NCBI RefSeq assembly: GCF_042433955.1
Contig: NZ_JBHLUH010000009.1
Location: 372,001 to 436,000, forward strand
DNA: 64,000 nucleotides
Direction: 5' to 3'
Source of the DNA: Phytohabitans kaempferiae
GTDB lineage: Bacteria; Actinomycetota; Actinomycetes; Mycobacteriales; Micromonosporaceae
Positions within the stretch are counted from its first letter, which is position 1; the number at the start of each line of letters is the position of its first letter. The notes under the pieces were generated by a model that searched no databases, was not told where the DNA came from, and saw nothing but the letters and a program-made list of their open reading frames with translations. The position numbers were made by a program, and so were the translations under genes. This document shows positions 25,312 through 34,581 of the stretch, piece by piece.

Positions 25312-26550
25312 ATGCCTACGGACGGTGGTGACATCGACGAGTTCGTGGTGGTCGGCGGCGGCATCGGTGGCCTCGCCGCCGCGCTCGCGCTCGCGGTCGC
25401 CGGGCGCCAGGTCCGCGTCCTCGAACGCGCGTCGCGGTTCGCCGAGATCGGCGCCGGCCTCCAGCTCGCGCCGAACGCCACGCGGCTGCTGGATCGCTGG
25501 GGGCTGCTGGACCGCCTGCTGGCGGTCGGGCACCGGCCCAGCCGGCTGGTCCTCGCCGACGCGCTGCGCGGCACCGAGCTGGCCTGGCTCGACCTCGGCA
25601 CACCCTTCCTGGAGCGGTACGGCGCCCCCTACGTCGTCGCCCACCGCAGCGACCTGCACGACCTGCTGCTGGAGGGCTGCCGGAAGGCGGGCGTGGCGCT
25701 CGAACCGGCGCGCGACGTCACCGAGGTCGTACCCGACGCGGACGGCGTCACGGTCCGCTCGGCGGACGGGCGCACCAACCGCTGCCTCGCGGTGGTCGCC
25801 GCCGACGGCCTGCACTCGCGGCTGCGCGCGCTGCTGAGCGACGACGAGCCGATCTGCAGCGGCTACGTCGCGTACCGCGGCGCCATCCCCATCGACAGCG
25901 CCCGCCACCGGGCCGACCTCGACGACGTGGTGGCCTGGATCGGGCCCGGCGTCCACTTCGTGCAGTACACGCTGCGCGCCGGTGCGCTCTACAACCAGGT
26001 CGCGGTCTTCCGCAGTGAGCGGTACCGGCAGGGCGCCGCCGACTGGGGCGGCCCGGACGAGCTGGCGCAAGCCTTCGACACCGCCTGCCCGCACGTACGC
26101 GGCGCGGCCGAGGACCTGCGCCTGGACGCCCGGTGGCCGATGTACGACCGCGAGCCGATCGACCGCTGGGTCGCCGGTGACCGGGTCGCGCTGCTCGGCG
26201 ACGCGGCCCACCCCATGCTCCAGTACCTCGCGCAGGGCGCCTGCCAGGCCCTGGAGGACGCCGACGCGCTCGCCCGCGCGGTGGCCGCCCAGCCGGACGA
26301 CCTGGCCGCCGCGCTGGCCGCGTACACGGCCGAACGGGCGCCACACACCGCGCGGGTCCAGCGCAACGCCCGGGTCTGGGGCGACCTGTGGCACGCGGAC
26401 GGGCTCACCGCGGCACTTCGCGACGACGGGCTGGCCGGCCGCTCCCCCACCGACTACGGCGCGACCGACTGGCTGTACGGCGCTGCACCGGACCAGCGCG
26501 CCTCCAGCCCGGCCCGCGCCCACGGGCCGTACCCGACCGGGAGGCGTTGA
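25312..26550 (+). CDS. 3-Hydroxybenzoate 6-hydroxylase-like FAD monooxygenase
   Basis: A 412-residue class A flavin monooxygenase. Seen: GGGIGGLAAALALAVAGRQV, VLERASRFAEIGAGLQLAPN, the DG motif AADGLHSRLRA, and GDRVALLGDAAHPMLQYLAQ. It resembles the rhodococcal 3-hydroxybenzoate 6-hydroxylase along its length, including PYVVAHRSDLHDLLLEG, GPGVHFVQYTLRAGAL and ARWPMYDREPIDRWVAGDRV. That enzyme uses NADH and oxygen to make gentisate. The enzymes that would use gentisate are encoded 24 kb away (48931-51529). It opens an operon with an aldehyde dehydrogenase, one base overlapping. ATG 25312 is chosen; an in-frame TTG at 25285 is less likely. Confidence 0.82.
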   Translation: MPTDGGDIDEFVVVGGGIGGLAAALALAVAGRQVRVLERASRFAEIGAGLQLAPNATRLLDRWGLLDRLLAVGHRPSRLVLADALRGTELAWLDLGTPFLERYGAPYVVAHRSDLHDLLLEGCRKAGVALEPARDVTEVVPDADGVTVRSADGRTNRCLAVVAADGLHSRLRALLSDDEPICSGYVAYRGAIPIDSARHRADLDDVVAWIGPGVHFVQYTLRAGALYNQVAVFRSERYRQGAADWGGPDELAQAFDTACPHVRGAAEDLRLDARWPMYDREPIDRWVAGDRVALLGDAAHPMLQYLAQGACQALEDADALARAVAAQPDDLAAALAAYTAERAPHTARVQRNARVWGDLWHADGLTAALRDDGLAGRSPTDYGATDWLYGAAPDQRASSPARAHGPYPTGRR

Positions 26551-28022
26551 TGGACCTCGATCGCAAATGGCGGATGCTGATCGGCGGCGAGCTGGTCGGG
26601 GCCGAGGGCGGCGCGGAGTACGAGACCCGCTCCCCGGTCACCGGCGAACTCCTCACGACCGTGCCGGCGGCCACGGCGGCGGACGTGGACCGGGCGGTCA
26701 CCGCGGCCGAGGCCGCCTCGGCGAGCTGGCGGCGGGTCCCGCCCCGGGAACGGGCGGCCACGCTGCGCGCCGTCGCCGGCCTCCTGCGCACGCACCGCGA
26801 CGAGCTGGGCCGGCTCGACGCGCTCGACGGCGGCAACCCGGTCACCGCGATGACCAAGGACGTCGACCTCGCCTGCGAGCAGCTCGAACTCTTCGCCGAC
26901 TGGGCCGACCGGCTCGGCGGGCAGACCCACGTCTCCGGCCCCGACCACCTGCACTACACGCTCCGCGAGCCGTACGGCGTGGTGGCCCGGATCGTCCCGT
27001 ACAACCATCCGCTGATGTTCGCCGCCGGCAAGCTCGCCGCCCCGTTGGTGGCCGGCAACGCGGTGGTGCTCAAGGCGCCGGACCAGACCCCGCTCTCCGC
27101 GCTGCGGCTGGGCGAGCTGGTGGCCGAGCTGCTGCCGCCGGGCACGGTCAACGTGCTCACCGGCCACGGCGCGAGCGTGGGACAGGCGCTGGTCGCCCAT
27201 CCCGGCGTGCGGCGGGTCGCGTTCACCGGCAGCGTCGCCACCGGGCAGGCCGTGCTGCGCGGCGCCGCGAACGCCGGCATCAAGGCGGTCACGCTGGAGC
27301 TGGGCGGCAAGAACCCGATGCTGGTGCTGGACGACGCCGACGTCGAGGCGGCCGGCGCCGGCGCGGTCACCGGCATGAACTTCCACTGGACCGGCGGCCA
27401 GTCCTGCGGCTCCACCTCGTGGCTGCTCGTCCACGAGTCCATCGTGGACGACGTGGTGGCCCGCGTGGTCGAGGGCGCCCGCGCGGTCCGGGTCGGTGAC
27501 CCGCTCGACCCGGCCACCGAGATGGGCACGATGGTGACCGCGGCGCACCGCGACCGCGTTGCCGGCTACATCGCCCAGGGCCGCGCCGAAGGGCTGCGGC
27601 TGGCCTGCGGCGGCGGCGCGCCCGACGGGCCGGCGGCGTACGTCGAGCCGACCGTGTTCGTGGACGTGCCGCCGACCTCGCCGCTGGCCCGCGAGGAAAT
27701 CTTCGGGCCGGTGCTGTCGGTCACCCCGTTCCGCCGGATCGCCGACGCGGTGGAGCTGGTCAACCGCGCGCCGTACGGCCTGACCGCGAGCGTCTGGACC
27801 CGCGACCTGGCCCGGGCACACCACGTCGCCCGCGACGTCGACGCCGGCTACGTGTGGGTCAACACCGCCTCCCGGCACTTCGCCGGACTCCCCTTCGGCG
27901 GGGTCAAGGACTCCGGGCTGGGGCGCGAGGAGAGCGTCGAGGAACTCCGTTCGTTCACCCAGGACAAGGCGGTGTCCGTCCACATCGGACCGCCGGAAAG
28001 GGTCTACCGTGGACTCGAGTGA
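26550..28022 (+). CDS. Aldehyde dehydrogenase (NAD(P)-dependent)
   Basis: A 490-residue aldehyde dehydrogenase family protein. Seen: GVVARIVPYNHPLMF, VVLKAPDQTP, FTGSVATG, the general base glutamate in VTLELGGKNP, and the catalytic cysteine in WTGGQSCGSTS, followed by EEIFGPVLSV and LPFGGVKDSGLGREES. It oxidises an aldehyde to the acid. ATG 26550 overlaps the monooxygenase TGA by one base, and its own end overlaps the next gene by 14 bp, so the three are cotranscribed. Likely substrates are aromatic or steroid-side-chain aldehydes, judged from neighbours only. Confidence 0.9.
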   Translation: MDLDRKWRMLIGGELVGAEGGAEYETRSPVTGELLTTVPAATAADVDRAVTAAEAASASWRRVPPRERAATLRAVAGLLRTHRDELGRLDALDGGNPVTAMTKDVDLACEQLELFADWADRLGGQTHVSGPDHLHYTLREPYGVVARIVPYNHPLMFAAGKLAAPLVAGNAVVLKAPDQTPLSALRLGELVAELLPPGTVNVLTGHGASVGQALVAHPGVRRVAFTGSVATGQAVLRGAANAGIKAVTLELGGKNPMLVLDDADVEAAGAGAVTGMNFHWTGGQSCGSTSWLLVHESIVDDVVARVVEGARAVRVGDPLDPATEMGTMVTAAHRDRVAGYIAQGRAEGLRLACGGGAPDGPAAYVEPTVFVDVPPTSPLAREEIFGPVLSVTPFRRIADAVELVNRAPYGLTASVWTRDLARAHHVARDVDAGYVWVNTASRHFAGLPFGGVKDSGLGREESVEELRSFTQDKAVSVHIGPPERVYRGLE

Positions 28023-29625
28023 CAGCTACGACGGCATCATCATCGGCGCCGGGCAGCACGGCCTGATCCTCGGCGGCTACCTGGCCCGGCAAGGGCTGCG
28101 GATCCTGCTCGTCGAGCGCCGCCTACAGTACGGCGGCGGGCTGTCCACAGAGGAACGCACGCTGCCCGGCTTCTACCACAACCTCCACTCGGTCAACCAC
28201 TTCAGCATCACCTCGACCCCCTGGTTCAACGACCTGGGGCTCTCCGCCCGGGTCCGGTACGTCACGCCCCGGTACGAGTTCGCCCAGCCCCACGCCGACG
28301 GCACCGCACTGGTCTTCTCCCGCGACCTGGAGGAGACGCTGGCCAGCATCGCCCGCTTCGACAAGCGGGACGCCGAGACGTTCCGCGAGTGGAACGCCAA
28401 GGCCGAGGAGATGACCCAGCGCATCTTCCTGCGCGAGCGGTACAGCGAGCCGCTCGGCGCGGCGGAGCGGGACGAGATTCTAGGGCGCAGCGCGATCGGG
28501 CGCGAGTTTCTGGCGCTGACCCGGCGCCAGCCCGGCGAGGTCGTGGAGGAGCTTTTCCACGACGAGCGGGTCAAGGTGCTGTTCCTGTTCAAGCTCTCGC
28601 TCTTCGGCACGGTGCTGCACGAGGCGCTGGGCACGCACAGCCCGCTCGGCTCGCTGATCCGCGCGTTCGACCTCACGACCGGGTACGAGCTGTGCGAAGG
28701 CGGCAGCTGGAACCTTGCCCGCGGCCTGATGGAGGCGTTCGTGGCGGCCGGCGGGCACTTCGTCAACCAGGCGCACGTCAACCGGATCGTGGTCGAGGGC
28801 GGGCGGGCCACTGGCGTCGAGTTGGCCGACGGCCGGCACCTGCGGGCCCGGCAGTTCGTGGCGAGCACGCTCGACGTGCACCAGACCTTCGAGGACATGA
28901 TCGGCCGCGACCAGCTCCCGGCCGCCTTCCTCGACCGGCTGGACGGTTTCCGGTACACCGGATGGACGCTCTTCGGCGTGCACCTGGCGCTGCGCGAGGC
29001 GCCGGACTACGCGGCCGCGAAGTTCGACCCCAACCTCAACAAGGCGCTGAAGTACAACGTCGGCTCCGAGACGATCCAGAGCCTGATGGACGCGCACGAC
29101 GACGTCGAGCAGGGGCGGGTCCCGCGGCGCGTGCAGTTCGGCGCGGGGGCGCTGAGCGTGCTCGACCCGAAGCAGGCGCCACCGGGGCGGCACACCGCGT
29201 ACGCCTGGCACGTCGTGCCCTGGGCACCGGACGGCGACCACGAGAATCTCAAGGCCATCCAGGAGTCCACGACCCGGGCGATCATCGAGAAGTGGCGCGA
29301 GTACGCGCCCAACCTCACCGACGACAACATCCTCGGAACGTACACGTACACCGCACACGAGTACTCCCAGCACCTGATCAACATGCGGCACGGCGACATC
29401 TTCATGGGCGCGCTCAGCGGCGACCAGGTGCTGCACAACCACTTCGGCTACCGCACGCCGCTGCCGAACCTGTACCTGGCCGGCTCGGCGACCCATCCGA
29501 ACGGGGCGATCAGCGGCGGGGCGGGGTACATCTGCGCCGGCCTGATCGCGCGCGACCTCGGCCTCGACCCGTGGTGGCAGCCGCTGGACGCGCGGGTCGA
29601 GCTGGCCCGGCTGACCGATGGCTGA
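28009..29625 (+). CDS. Phytoene-desaturase-like NAD(P)/FAD-dependent oxidoreductase
   Basis: A 538-residue flavoprotein with the amine-oxidase/CrtI-like architecture. N-terminal FAD site IIIGAGQHGLILGGYLARQG, VERRLQYGGGLSTEERTLPG, a central stretch GGSWNLARGLMEAFVAAGGH with VNRIVVEGGRATGVELADGR, and a C-terminal LYLAGSATHPNGAISGGAGY that closes over FAD. Related enzymes desaturate or isomerise polyenes and other hydrophobic molecules. No other carotenoid genes are present, so action on a cyclic or isoprenoid substrate in this catabolic cluster is likely. It starts at GTG 28009 inside the end of the aldehyde dehydrogenase gene. Confidence 0.83.
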   Translation: MDSSDSYDGIIIGAGQHGLILGGYLARQGLRILLVERRLQYGGGLSTEERTLPGFYHNLHSVNHFSITSTPWFNDLGLSARVRYVTPRYEFAQPHADGTALVFSRDLEETLASIARFDKRDAETFREWNAKAEEMTQRIFLRERYSEPLGAAERDEILGRSAIGREFLALTRRQPGEVVEELFHDERVKVLFLFKLSLFGTVLHEALGTHSPLGSLIRAFDLTTGYELCEGGSWNLARGLMEAFVAAGGHFVNQAHVNRIVVEGGRATGVELADGRHLRARQFVASTLDVHQTFEDMIGRDQLPAAFLDRLDGFRYTGWTLFGVHLALREAPDYAAAKFDPNLNKALKYNVGSETIQSLMDAHDDVEQGRVPRRVQFGAGALSVLDPKQAPPGRHTAYAWHVVPWAPDGDHENLKAIQESTTRAIIEKWREYAPNLTDDNILGTYTYTAHEYSQHLINMRHGDIFMGALSGDQVLHNHFGYRTPLPNLYLAGSATHPNGAISGGAGYICAGLIARDLGLDPWWQPLDARVELARLTDG

Positions 29626-30379
29626 GACACCGGGACGGCTCGCCGGCCGGGTCGCGGTCGTCACCGGTGCCGGGCAGGGGCTGGGCCGCGCGTTCGCCCA
29701 CCGGCTGGCCCAGGAAGGGGCGCGCGTCGCGGTGGCCGACCGCAACGCGGAGGCGGCCCGTACCGTCGCCGGCGAGATCGGCGTGGCGGCGCTGGCCGTA
29801 CCGGTCGACGTGGCCGACGAGGCGAGCGTGGCGTCCATGGTGGACACGGTCGCCGGTGCGTTCGGCGGGATCGACATCCTCGTCAACAACGCCGCCGTCT
29901 TCTCCACTTTGGAGATGCGCCCGTTCGAGGAGATCGGCGTGCCGGAGTGGGACCTGGTGATGGCGGTCAACGTGCGCGGGCCGTTCCTCTGCTCCCGGGC
30001 GGCGACGCCGTTGATGCGGCGCGCCGGCCACGGGAGGATCGTCAACATCTCCTCGGCCGCCGTGCTGCTCGGCCGCCCCCGGTACCTGCACTACGTCACC
30101 TCCAAGGCGGCGGTCATCGGGATGACCCGCTCGCTCGCGACCGAGCTGGGGCCGGACGGGATCACCGTCAACGCGGTGCTGCCGGGCTCGACCGAGACCG
30201 AGGTGCCGCGGGCGACCGTGACGGCGGAACAGGCCGCCCGGATCGTCGACCGGCAGGCCGTCAAGCGCCGCCAGGTACCGGCGGACCTGGTCGGCGTGGT
30301 GGCGTTCCTGGCCGGCCCGGACAGCGACTTCATGACCGGACAGTGCGTCAACGTGGATGGAGGTGCGGCGTTCCTGTGA
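29618..30379 (+). CDS. Short-chain dehydrogenase/reductase
   Basis: A 253-residue SDR: VTGAGQGLGRAFAHRLAQEG, VADRNAEA, NNAAVFSTLEMRP, the serine in NISSAAVLLGRPR, YVTSKAAVIGMTR and NVDGGAAFL at the C-terminus. ADRN after the second strand favours NAD. ATG 29618 overlaps the preceding gene by 8 bp, making it fourth in the operon starting at 25312. The next gene is separated by a 175-nt spacer carrying a dispersed repeat. Substrate unknown. Confidence 0.87.
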   Translation: MAETPGRLAGRVAVVTGAGQGLGRAFAHRLAQEGARVAVADRNAEAARTVAGEIGVAALAVPVDVADEASVASMVDTVAGAFGGIDILVNNAAVFSTLEMRPFEEIGVPEWDLVMAVNVRGPFLCSRAATPLMRRAGHGRIVNISSAAVLLGRPRYLHYVTSKAAVIGMTRSLATELGPDGITVNAVLPGSTETEVPRATVTAEQAARIVDRQAVKRRQVPADLVGVVAFLAGPDSDFMTGQCVNVDGGAAFL

Positions 30380-30381
30380 AG

Positions 30382-30554
30382 GAGCGAGTTGGCGCGGCGG
30401 CGTCTGGACTGAGCGGTCCCGCCGACGAAGTCGGGGTCCGGGGCCCCCGCGTAAACGTGGAGCGCAGCGGAGCGTTTTCGTGGGGTGGTCTTTCGGGGCC
30501 GCGAGGGAAGACGTCGCCTTTGGCGCCGCACGAGCGAGCGAACCAGGAGACACA
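30382..30554 (+). repeat. Dispersed intergenic repeat (long form)
   Basis: Begins GAGCGAGTTGGCGCGGCGGC and ends GCCGCACGAGCGAGCGAACC AGGAG just before the next start. The outer parts match, inverted, the spacer at 40383-40506, while the centre (about 30439-30500) is extra here. The 3' third matches codons 4-18 of the hydratase gene at 4446-5336. The end of the repeat contains AGGAG near 30545-30549 and so may supply the ribosome site of the following gene. Confidence 0.85.
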
Positions 30555-31544
30555 GTGAGCAAGCTTCGGTTGAGCCTTTCCTGCTGGGACTACGACCGGA
30601 CGGCGGCGCTGCGCGACGGCACCGTGGCGGTCGACGGAATCGACCTGACCTACCTGCCGCTGCCGCCCGAGGAGTCGTTCTTCCGGATGCTGCGGTACGC
30701 CGAGTTCGACGTGGCGGAGATGTCGCTCTCCTCGTACGTGCTGTCGCTCTTCGCCGACGAGCCGCCGTTCGTGGCGATCCCGGCGTTCCCGTCGCGGGTC
30801 TTCCGGCACGGCTCGATCTACGTCGGCCCGCGCGCCGAGGTCAGCGCGCCGGCCGACCTGGCCGGTCGGGTCGTGGGCGTACCGGAGTACCAGCTGACCG
30901 CGGCGGTGTGGATCCGCGGCATCCTCGCCGAGCACCACGGCCTCCCGGTCGACGCGGTGCGCTACCGCACCGGCGGGCTGCACGACGCCGGCCGGCCGGA
31001 GAAGCTGCGGCTGGACCTGCCCGAGCGCTTCGACGTGCGCCCGATCGACCCGCGCGAGACACTCGACGGGCTGCTCGTCTCGGGTGAGGTCGACGCGCTC
31101 TACACCGCCCGGGCGCCGCGCTCGTTTGGCCCGTCCGGCCCGGTGCGGCGGCTCTTCGCCGACCCCACGGCGGCCGAGCGGGTGTACTTCCGCGCGACCG
31201 GCATCTTCCCGATCATGCACACGGTCGTGCTGCGCCGGGACGTGTACGAGGCCAACCGCTGGATCGCCCGCTCGCTGCTGGACGCGTTCACCGCCGCCAA
31301 GGACCGCGTGTACGGCGCGATCCGCGAGGTGACCGCCCTCAAGTACGCGCTGCCGTGGACGGTGGACGCGGCCGAGGAGACCGTGGCGCTGATGGGCCCG
31401 GACTTCTGGCCGTACGGCCTGGAGGCCAACCGGGCGACCCTGGAGACCTTCCTGCGCTACTCGTACGAGCAAGGGCTCGCCAAGCGGCTGCTGGCGCCCG
31501 AGGAGCTGTTCGCCCCCGAGACCCTGGAACGCACGCTCATCTGA
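30555..31544 (+). CDS. 4,5-Dihydroxyphthalate decarboxylase-like / NMT1-type binding-protein fold
   Basis: A 329-residue protein with a periplasmic-binding-protein fold. SLSCWDYDRTAALRDGTVAV, IDLTYLPLPPEESFFRMLRY and FDVAEMSLSSYVL match the family annotated as 4,5-dihydroxyphthalate decarboxylase (Pht5), which lacks a signal peptide, as does this protein. It may decarboxylate an aromatic diacid or serve as a cytoplasmic ligand-binding protein; annotation of this family is uncertain. GTG 30555 follows CCAGGAGACACA (ribosome site 30545-30549). It is the last gene of the operon starting at 25312. Presence beside a hydroxybenzoate hydroxylase fits an aromatic acid route. Confidence 0.75.
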   Translation: MSKLRLSLSCWDYDRTAALRDGTVAVDGIDLTYLPLPPEESFFRMLRYAEFDVAEMSLSSYVLSLFADEPPFVAIPAFPSRVFRHGSIYVGPRAEVSAPADLAGRVVGVPEYQLTAAVWIRGILAEHHGLPVDAVRYRTGGLHDAGRPEKLRLDLPERFDVRPIDPRETLDGLLVSGEVDALYTARAPRSFGPSGPVRRLFADPTAAERVYFRATGIFPIMHTVVLRRDVYEANRWIARSLLDAFTAAKDRVYGAIREVTALKYALPWTVDAAEETVALMGPDFWPYGLEANRATLETFLRYSYEQGLAKRLLAPEELFAPETLERTLI

Positions 31545-31589
31545 CCGCGCCCCGCGAGAGATCCACCGACCCACGCTCGCCAGGCGGCA

Positions 31590-33461
31590 TCACCGTGCGC
31601 ATAAGGGGTGATCGGCTGGTGCCCGCTCGTCACAGAAGTTGCCGAACGGCTCCCCGTCGACCAGGACATAGATCACGTACCCGATACCGCTGTCCAGTCC
31701 GATCGACACGGGCGCGTCGGGGTGCGGGCCGGGCTCTCGCTCCACCTCGCCGCCCGGCCGGTGGGTCTCCGTCGTCGTCCTGGTCACCGTCCCGACGAGG
31801 CCGCCGCCATCGGGCCGCAGGACCATGTCCAGGACGACATCCTGCCTCCCCTGCGGGCCGTCGTAGCGCCAGACGAACCGCGCGGTGCCGTCCTCGTGGA
31901 TTTCACCACCATCCGGATTGAGCGGGCCTGCCCACCTGCCGACGAACTGGTCCGGGATCACCACTCGCGGTGTCGGTGACGAGGTTGGCGTGGGCGATGG
32001 TGGGGCCGATGGCGTCGTCGTCGGTCGGGTCGTTCGCCAGAGGGGGATCTCCATGTCGGGGAGGTTCACCTTGGCCTCGCCGTCCCACTTGAGGAACCCT
32101 CGGCCAAGCCGCGCGCTGACCGTGACCGCCGGGGTGGCCTTGAAGTCGCCGCGCAGGCCGGCCAGATCGCTGGTGAACGTCGGTCCGGCCTTGATGTCCA
32201 GGGCGAGGGTGAGTTTGGCGATGCCGACCGGGTCCTGACCGGTCAACTCCGCGCGGAGCCCGATGCTGGCACCGAACGAGACCTCGACGTCGGGTGCGGC
32301 CGGCGGTTGGCTGGTCTCTTCGCCGGTCAGGAACCGGTCGCCGTGGAACCCGCCTTCATCGGAACGGTAGCCGGCCTCGAACCCGAGGGAGGTTTGCGAC
32401 TGGATGACGCCGGTTTTCCAACTGCCTTTCGCCTCCAGGAAGGCTTCGCCCACAACCTTGAGATCGCAGCCCAGTCGGATCGGGCCGATCCTGATGATGC
32501 GCGCGAGCACGCTGGCGCAGCCCAGCCGGATCGTGCGGTCACGCTCGATCGCGCACCTGACCGCCATCTCGAACGTGCCTTCCGCGGTGTCCGCCACCGC
32601 CAGCGTCGCACCGGCGGAGACCGACACCGTCGGGTTGACGATGCCGTCCCAGGAGAACTCGCCGTCGAGGTCGAGGTCGAGGTCGTCGATCTGGTATCGG
32701 ACGCTGCCGGCGTTGCGCCTCGCACCGGACTGTTCGTCTCCGGCCTGGCCCCGGGTGCAGGCGGGATCTCGAAGGCTCAGGGTATGGCTGAACTCCACGA
32801 GCGGGTCGGGCCGGTCCGTGGGCGTGAACGAGGCTGGACGCAGGATCGTGAGCCCTTCGGCCGTCTCCAACCTGATGACCCCTGCCGGCAGTGCCTCGTC
32901 GAAGGTGGCGGGCTCGGTGTCCACCACGATCGTGTCCCCGTTGGAGGTCACCGCCGCTACCCGCCGTACCAACATGTGCGGTACTCGTTCGCCTTCACCG
33001 GAGATGAGATGATCGCCCGACTCCAGCGCCGCCGCCTGAGGGGAGCCCGCGGCGAACACCACCTTCAGGTCACGAACCTCCAGGATGGCGGGGTCGTCCG
33101 GATCGAGAACCTCGGTCGTGTCCGGGATCGCGACCCGGTACGGCGCGGCGGTCGACGTGGTTCGCCCCGCCTCCACCACCACCTCGTGCCGCTCGTCAGC
33201 CGGATGGAAGGTGACAGCCGAGCCCTTGACCGACCCGATCGTCACCACGTGAACACCAGGAGGAACCCGCCGCTCGTCGGTGGCCGTGATCGTGTAACGA
33301 CTCCCGTCCGGGCCCACGACCTCGACATGACCCACCACACCGGACGGCAACCCGGTGACCTCGACACGCAGCGACGTCGACGCCGGCCCCCGACTCGCGA
33401 CGAGGGCGACCGACGCGAGCAGCACCACGACCACCGACAAGCTGACGCGCCGAGGCACCAT
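31590..33461 (-). CDS. Secreted or membrane-anchored protein of unknown function with Pro/Thr linker
   Basis: A 623-residue protein. The N-terminus MVPRRVSLSVVVVLLASVAL is a signal peptide or membrane anchor; ATG 33461 is preceded by GGGAAGGGCGG. Next comes a beta-rich region starting LRVEVTGLPSGVVGHVEVVG, then a long middle region with repeated acidic strands (YQIDDLDLDLDGEFSWDGIV), a Thr/Pro linker near residue 485, and a C-terminal 110-residue domain beginning VIPDQFVGRWAGPLNPDGGE that ends in paired cysteines. No enzyme motif was recognised. It stands alone between catabolic operons and its codon usage includes more A/T than its neighbours, so it may not belong to the catabolic set. Confidence 0.8.
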   Translation of the reverse strand: MVPRRVSLSVVVVLLASVALVASRGPASTSLRVEVTGLPSGVVGHVEVVGPDGSRYTITATDERRVPPGVHVVTIGSVKGSAVTFHPADERHEVVVEAGRTTSTAAPYRVAIPDTTEVLDPDDPAILEVRDLKVVFAAGSPQAAALESGDHLISGEGERVPHMLVRRVAAVTSNGDTIVVDTEPATFDEALPAGVIRLETAEGLTILRPASFTPTDRPDPLVEFSHTLSLRDPACTRGQAGDEQSGARRNAGSVRYQIDDLDLDLDGEFSWDGIVNPTVSVSAGATLAVADTAEGTFEMAVRCAIERDRTIRLGCASVLARIIRIGPIRLGCDLKVVGEAFLEAKGSWKTGVIQSQTSLGFEAGYRSDEGGFHGDRFLTGEETSQPPAAPDVEVSFGASIGLRAELTGQDPVGIAKLTLALDIKAGPTFTSDLAGLRGDFKATPAVTVSARLGRGFLKWDGEAKVNLPDMEIPLWRTTRPTTTPSAPPSPTPTSSPTPRVVIPDQFVGRWAGPLNPDGGEIHEDGTARFVWRYDGPQGRQDVVLDMVLRPDGGGLVGTVTRTTTETHRPGGEVEREPGPHPDAPVSIGLDSGIGYVIYVLVDGEPFGNFCDERAPADHPLCAR

Positions 33462-33723
33462 CCGCCCTTCCCGGAACGGCTTCACGTTCGTCAGCGCATT
33501 CCATCCATCCAGCCCGACCCGCGCATGGCAAGCTCGCGGACCCCAGCCTGGCTCGCAGGATACGAAGGACCAGGGCCGGCTGGTGTCCGGTGAACGCCCC
33601 ACAACATCCACCAGCGGGATGAAGTCGCCCCCGTGGGGTCAAGTAACCACCACGGACGCGCAGCGGCCGGAGCCGCGCGGACGCCCAGGTGTCTCCTGGA
33701 GGGAAGACCGCTCACAGGCAGGG

Positions 33724-33790
33724 CTTGAAACCGCGGAGGGTGAGGCTGCGGGAGCGACGGTCCGGACCACGACGAGCATCGCGGTAGCCC
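33724..33790 (-). repeat. 67-bp repeat family, copy C, in a 356-nt gene-free gap
   Basis: The gap 33462-33817 holds no gene that can be supported. It contains a copy of the 67-bp repeat seen at 23702-23902, sharing GCGGAGGGTGAGGCTGCGGG and CATCGCGGTAGCCC. The bases that follow (CACATCTGTCC) resemble those following the inverted copy near 62415, so the repeat unit may extend further than 67 bp. Confidence 0.75.
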
Positions 33791-33817
33791 ACATCTGTCC
33801 CTGACCGAAAAAGCTCG

Positions 33818-34579
33818 TCAGAGCAGGTTGGAGCGGTGGAAGCCGCCGTCCACGGGCACCATCGCGCCGGAGAGGTACGAGGAGTCCTCGCCGCAGAGGA
33901 AGGCGATGGCGGCGGCGAACTCCTCGTACGCGCCGACCCGGCCCAGGTGCACGTACGAGTCGAGCTGGTCCTGCCGCTCCTTGGGCCGGTTGGGAAACGG
34001 GGCGTTGCCGACGACGATCGCGTTGGCGGAGACGCCCTGGGCGCCGTACTCCTTCGCGATCGACGCGACGAGCGCGCTCAGCCCGCCCTTCGCGGCCGCG
34101 TACGCCGCACCGTTCACCTGGCCGTTGGTACCGGAGATCGAGCCGACGCAGACGATGTGGCCGCGCCCGGCGGCGAGCATCGACGGCAGCACGGCCCGGG
34201 CGCACCGGAACGCCGCGGTGAGGTTGAGCGCGAGGAAGCCGTCCCAGTCGCCGTCGGTCGTCTCGGCCACGGTGGTCCACCGCGCGCCGGGCAGCGCGCC
34301 GCCGGCGTTGTTGACCAGGATGTGCACGGCGCCGTGGTCGCGCACCACGGCGGCGACGAGCGCGTCGACCGCCGCGGAGTCGGTGATGTCGGCCGGCCCC
34401 GGCACCGCCCGGCCGCCCGCCGCCTCTACGGTGGCGACGGTCTCGGCGATGCCGGCCTCGTTGACGTCGTTGACGACGACGGTCGCGCCCTCGGCGGCGA
34501 GCCGGATCGCGGTGGCCCGCCCGATACCCCGGCCGGAGCCCGTCACGAGCGCGACCCGGCCGGTGAACCGCCCAGCCAC
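33818..34579 (-). CDS. Short-chain dehydrogenase/reductase
   Basis: A 253-residue SDR with VTGSGRGIGRATAIRLAAEG, VVNDVNEAG, NNAGGALPG, the serine in VGSISGTNGQVNG, and YAAAKGGLSALVASIAKEYG. NDVN suggests NAD. GTG 34579 lies 2 nt after the stop of the NTF2-fold gene, so the two form an operon from the promoter at 35182-35210. The pairing of an SDR with an NTF2/SnoaL-like protein recurs at 58148-59411. Confidence 0.87.
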   Translation of the reverse strand: MAGRFTGRVALVTGSGRGIGRATAIRLAAEGATVVVNDVNEAGIAETVATVEAAGGRAVPGPADITDSAAVDALVAAVVRDHGAVHILVNNAGGALPGARWTTVAETTDGDWDGFLALNLTAAFRCARAVLPSMLAAGRGHIVCVGSISGTNGQVNGAAYAAAKGGLSALVASIAKEYGAQGVSANAIVVGNAPFPNRPKERQDQLDSYVHLGRVGAYEEFAAAIAFLCGEDSSYLSGAMVPVDGGFHRSNLL

Positions 34580-34581
34580 GC

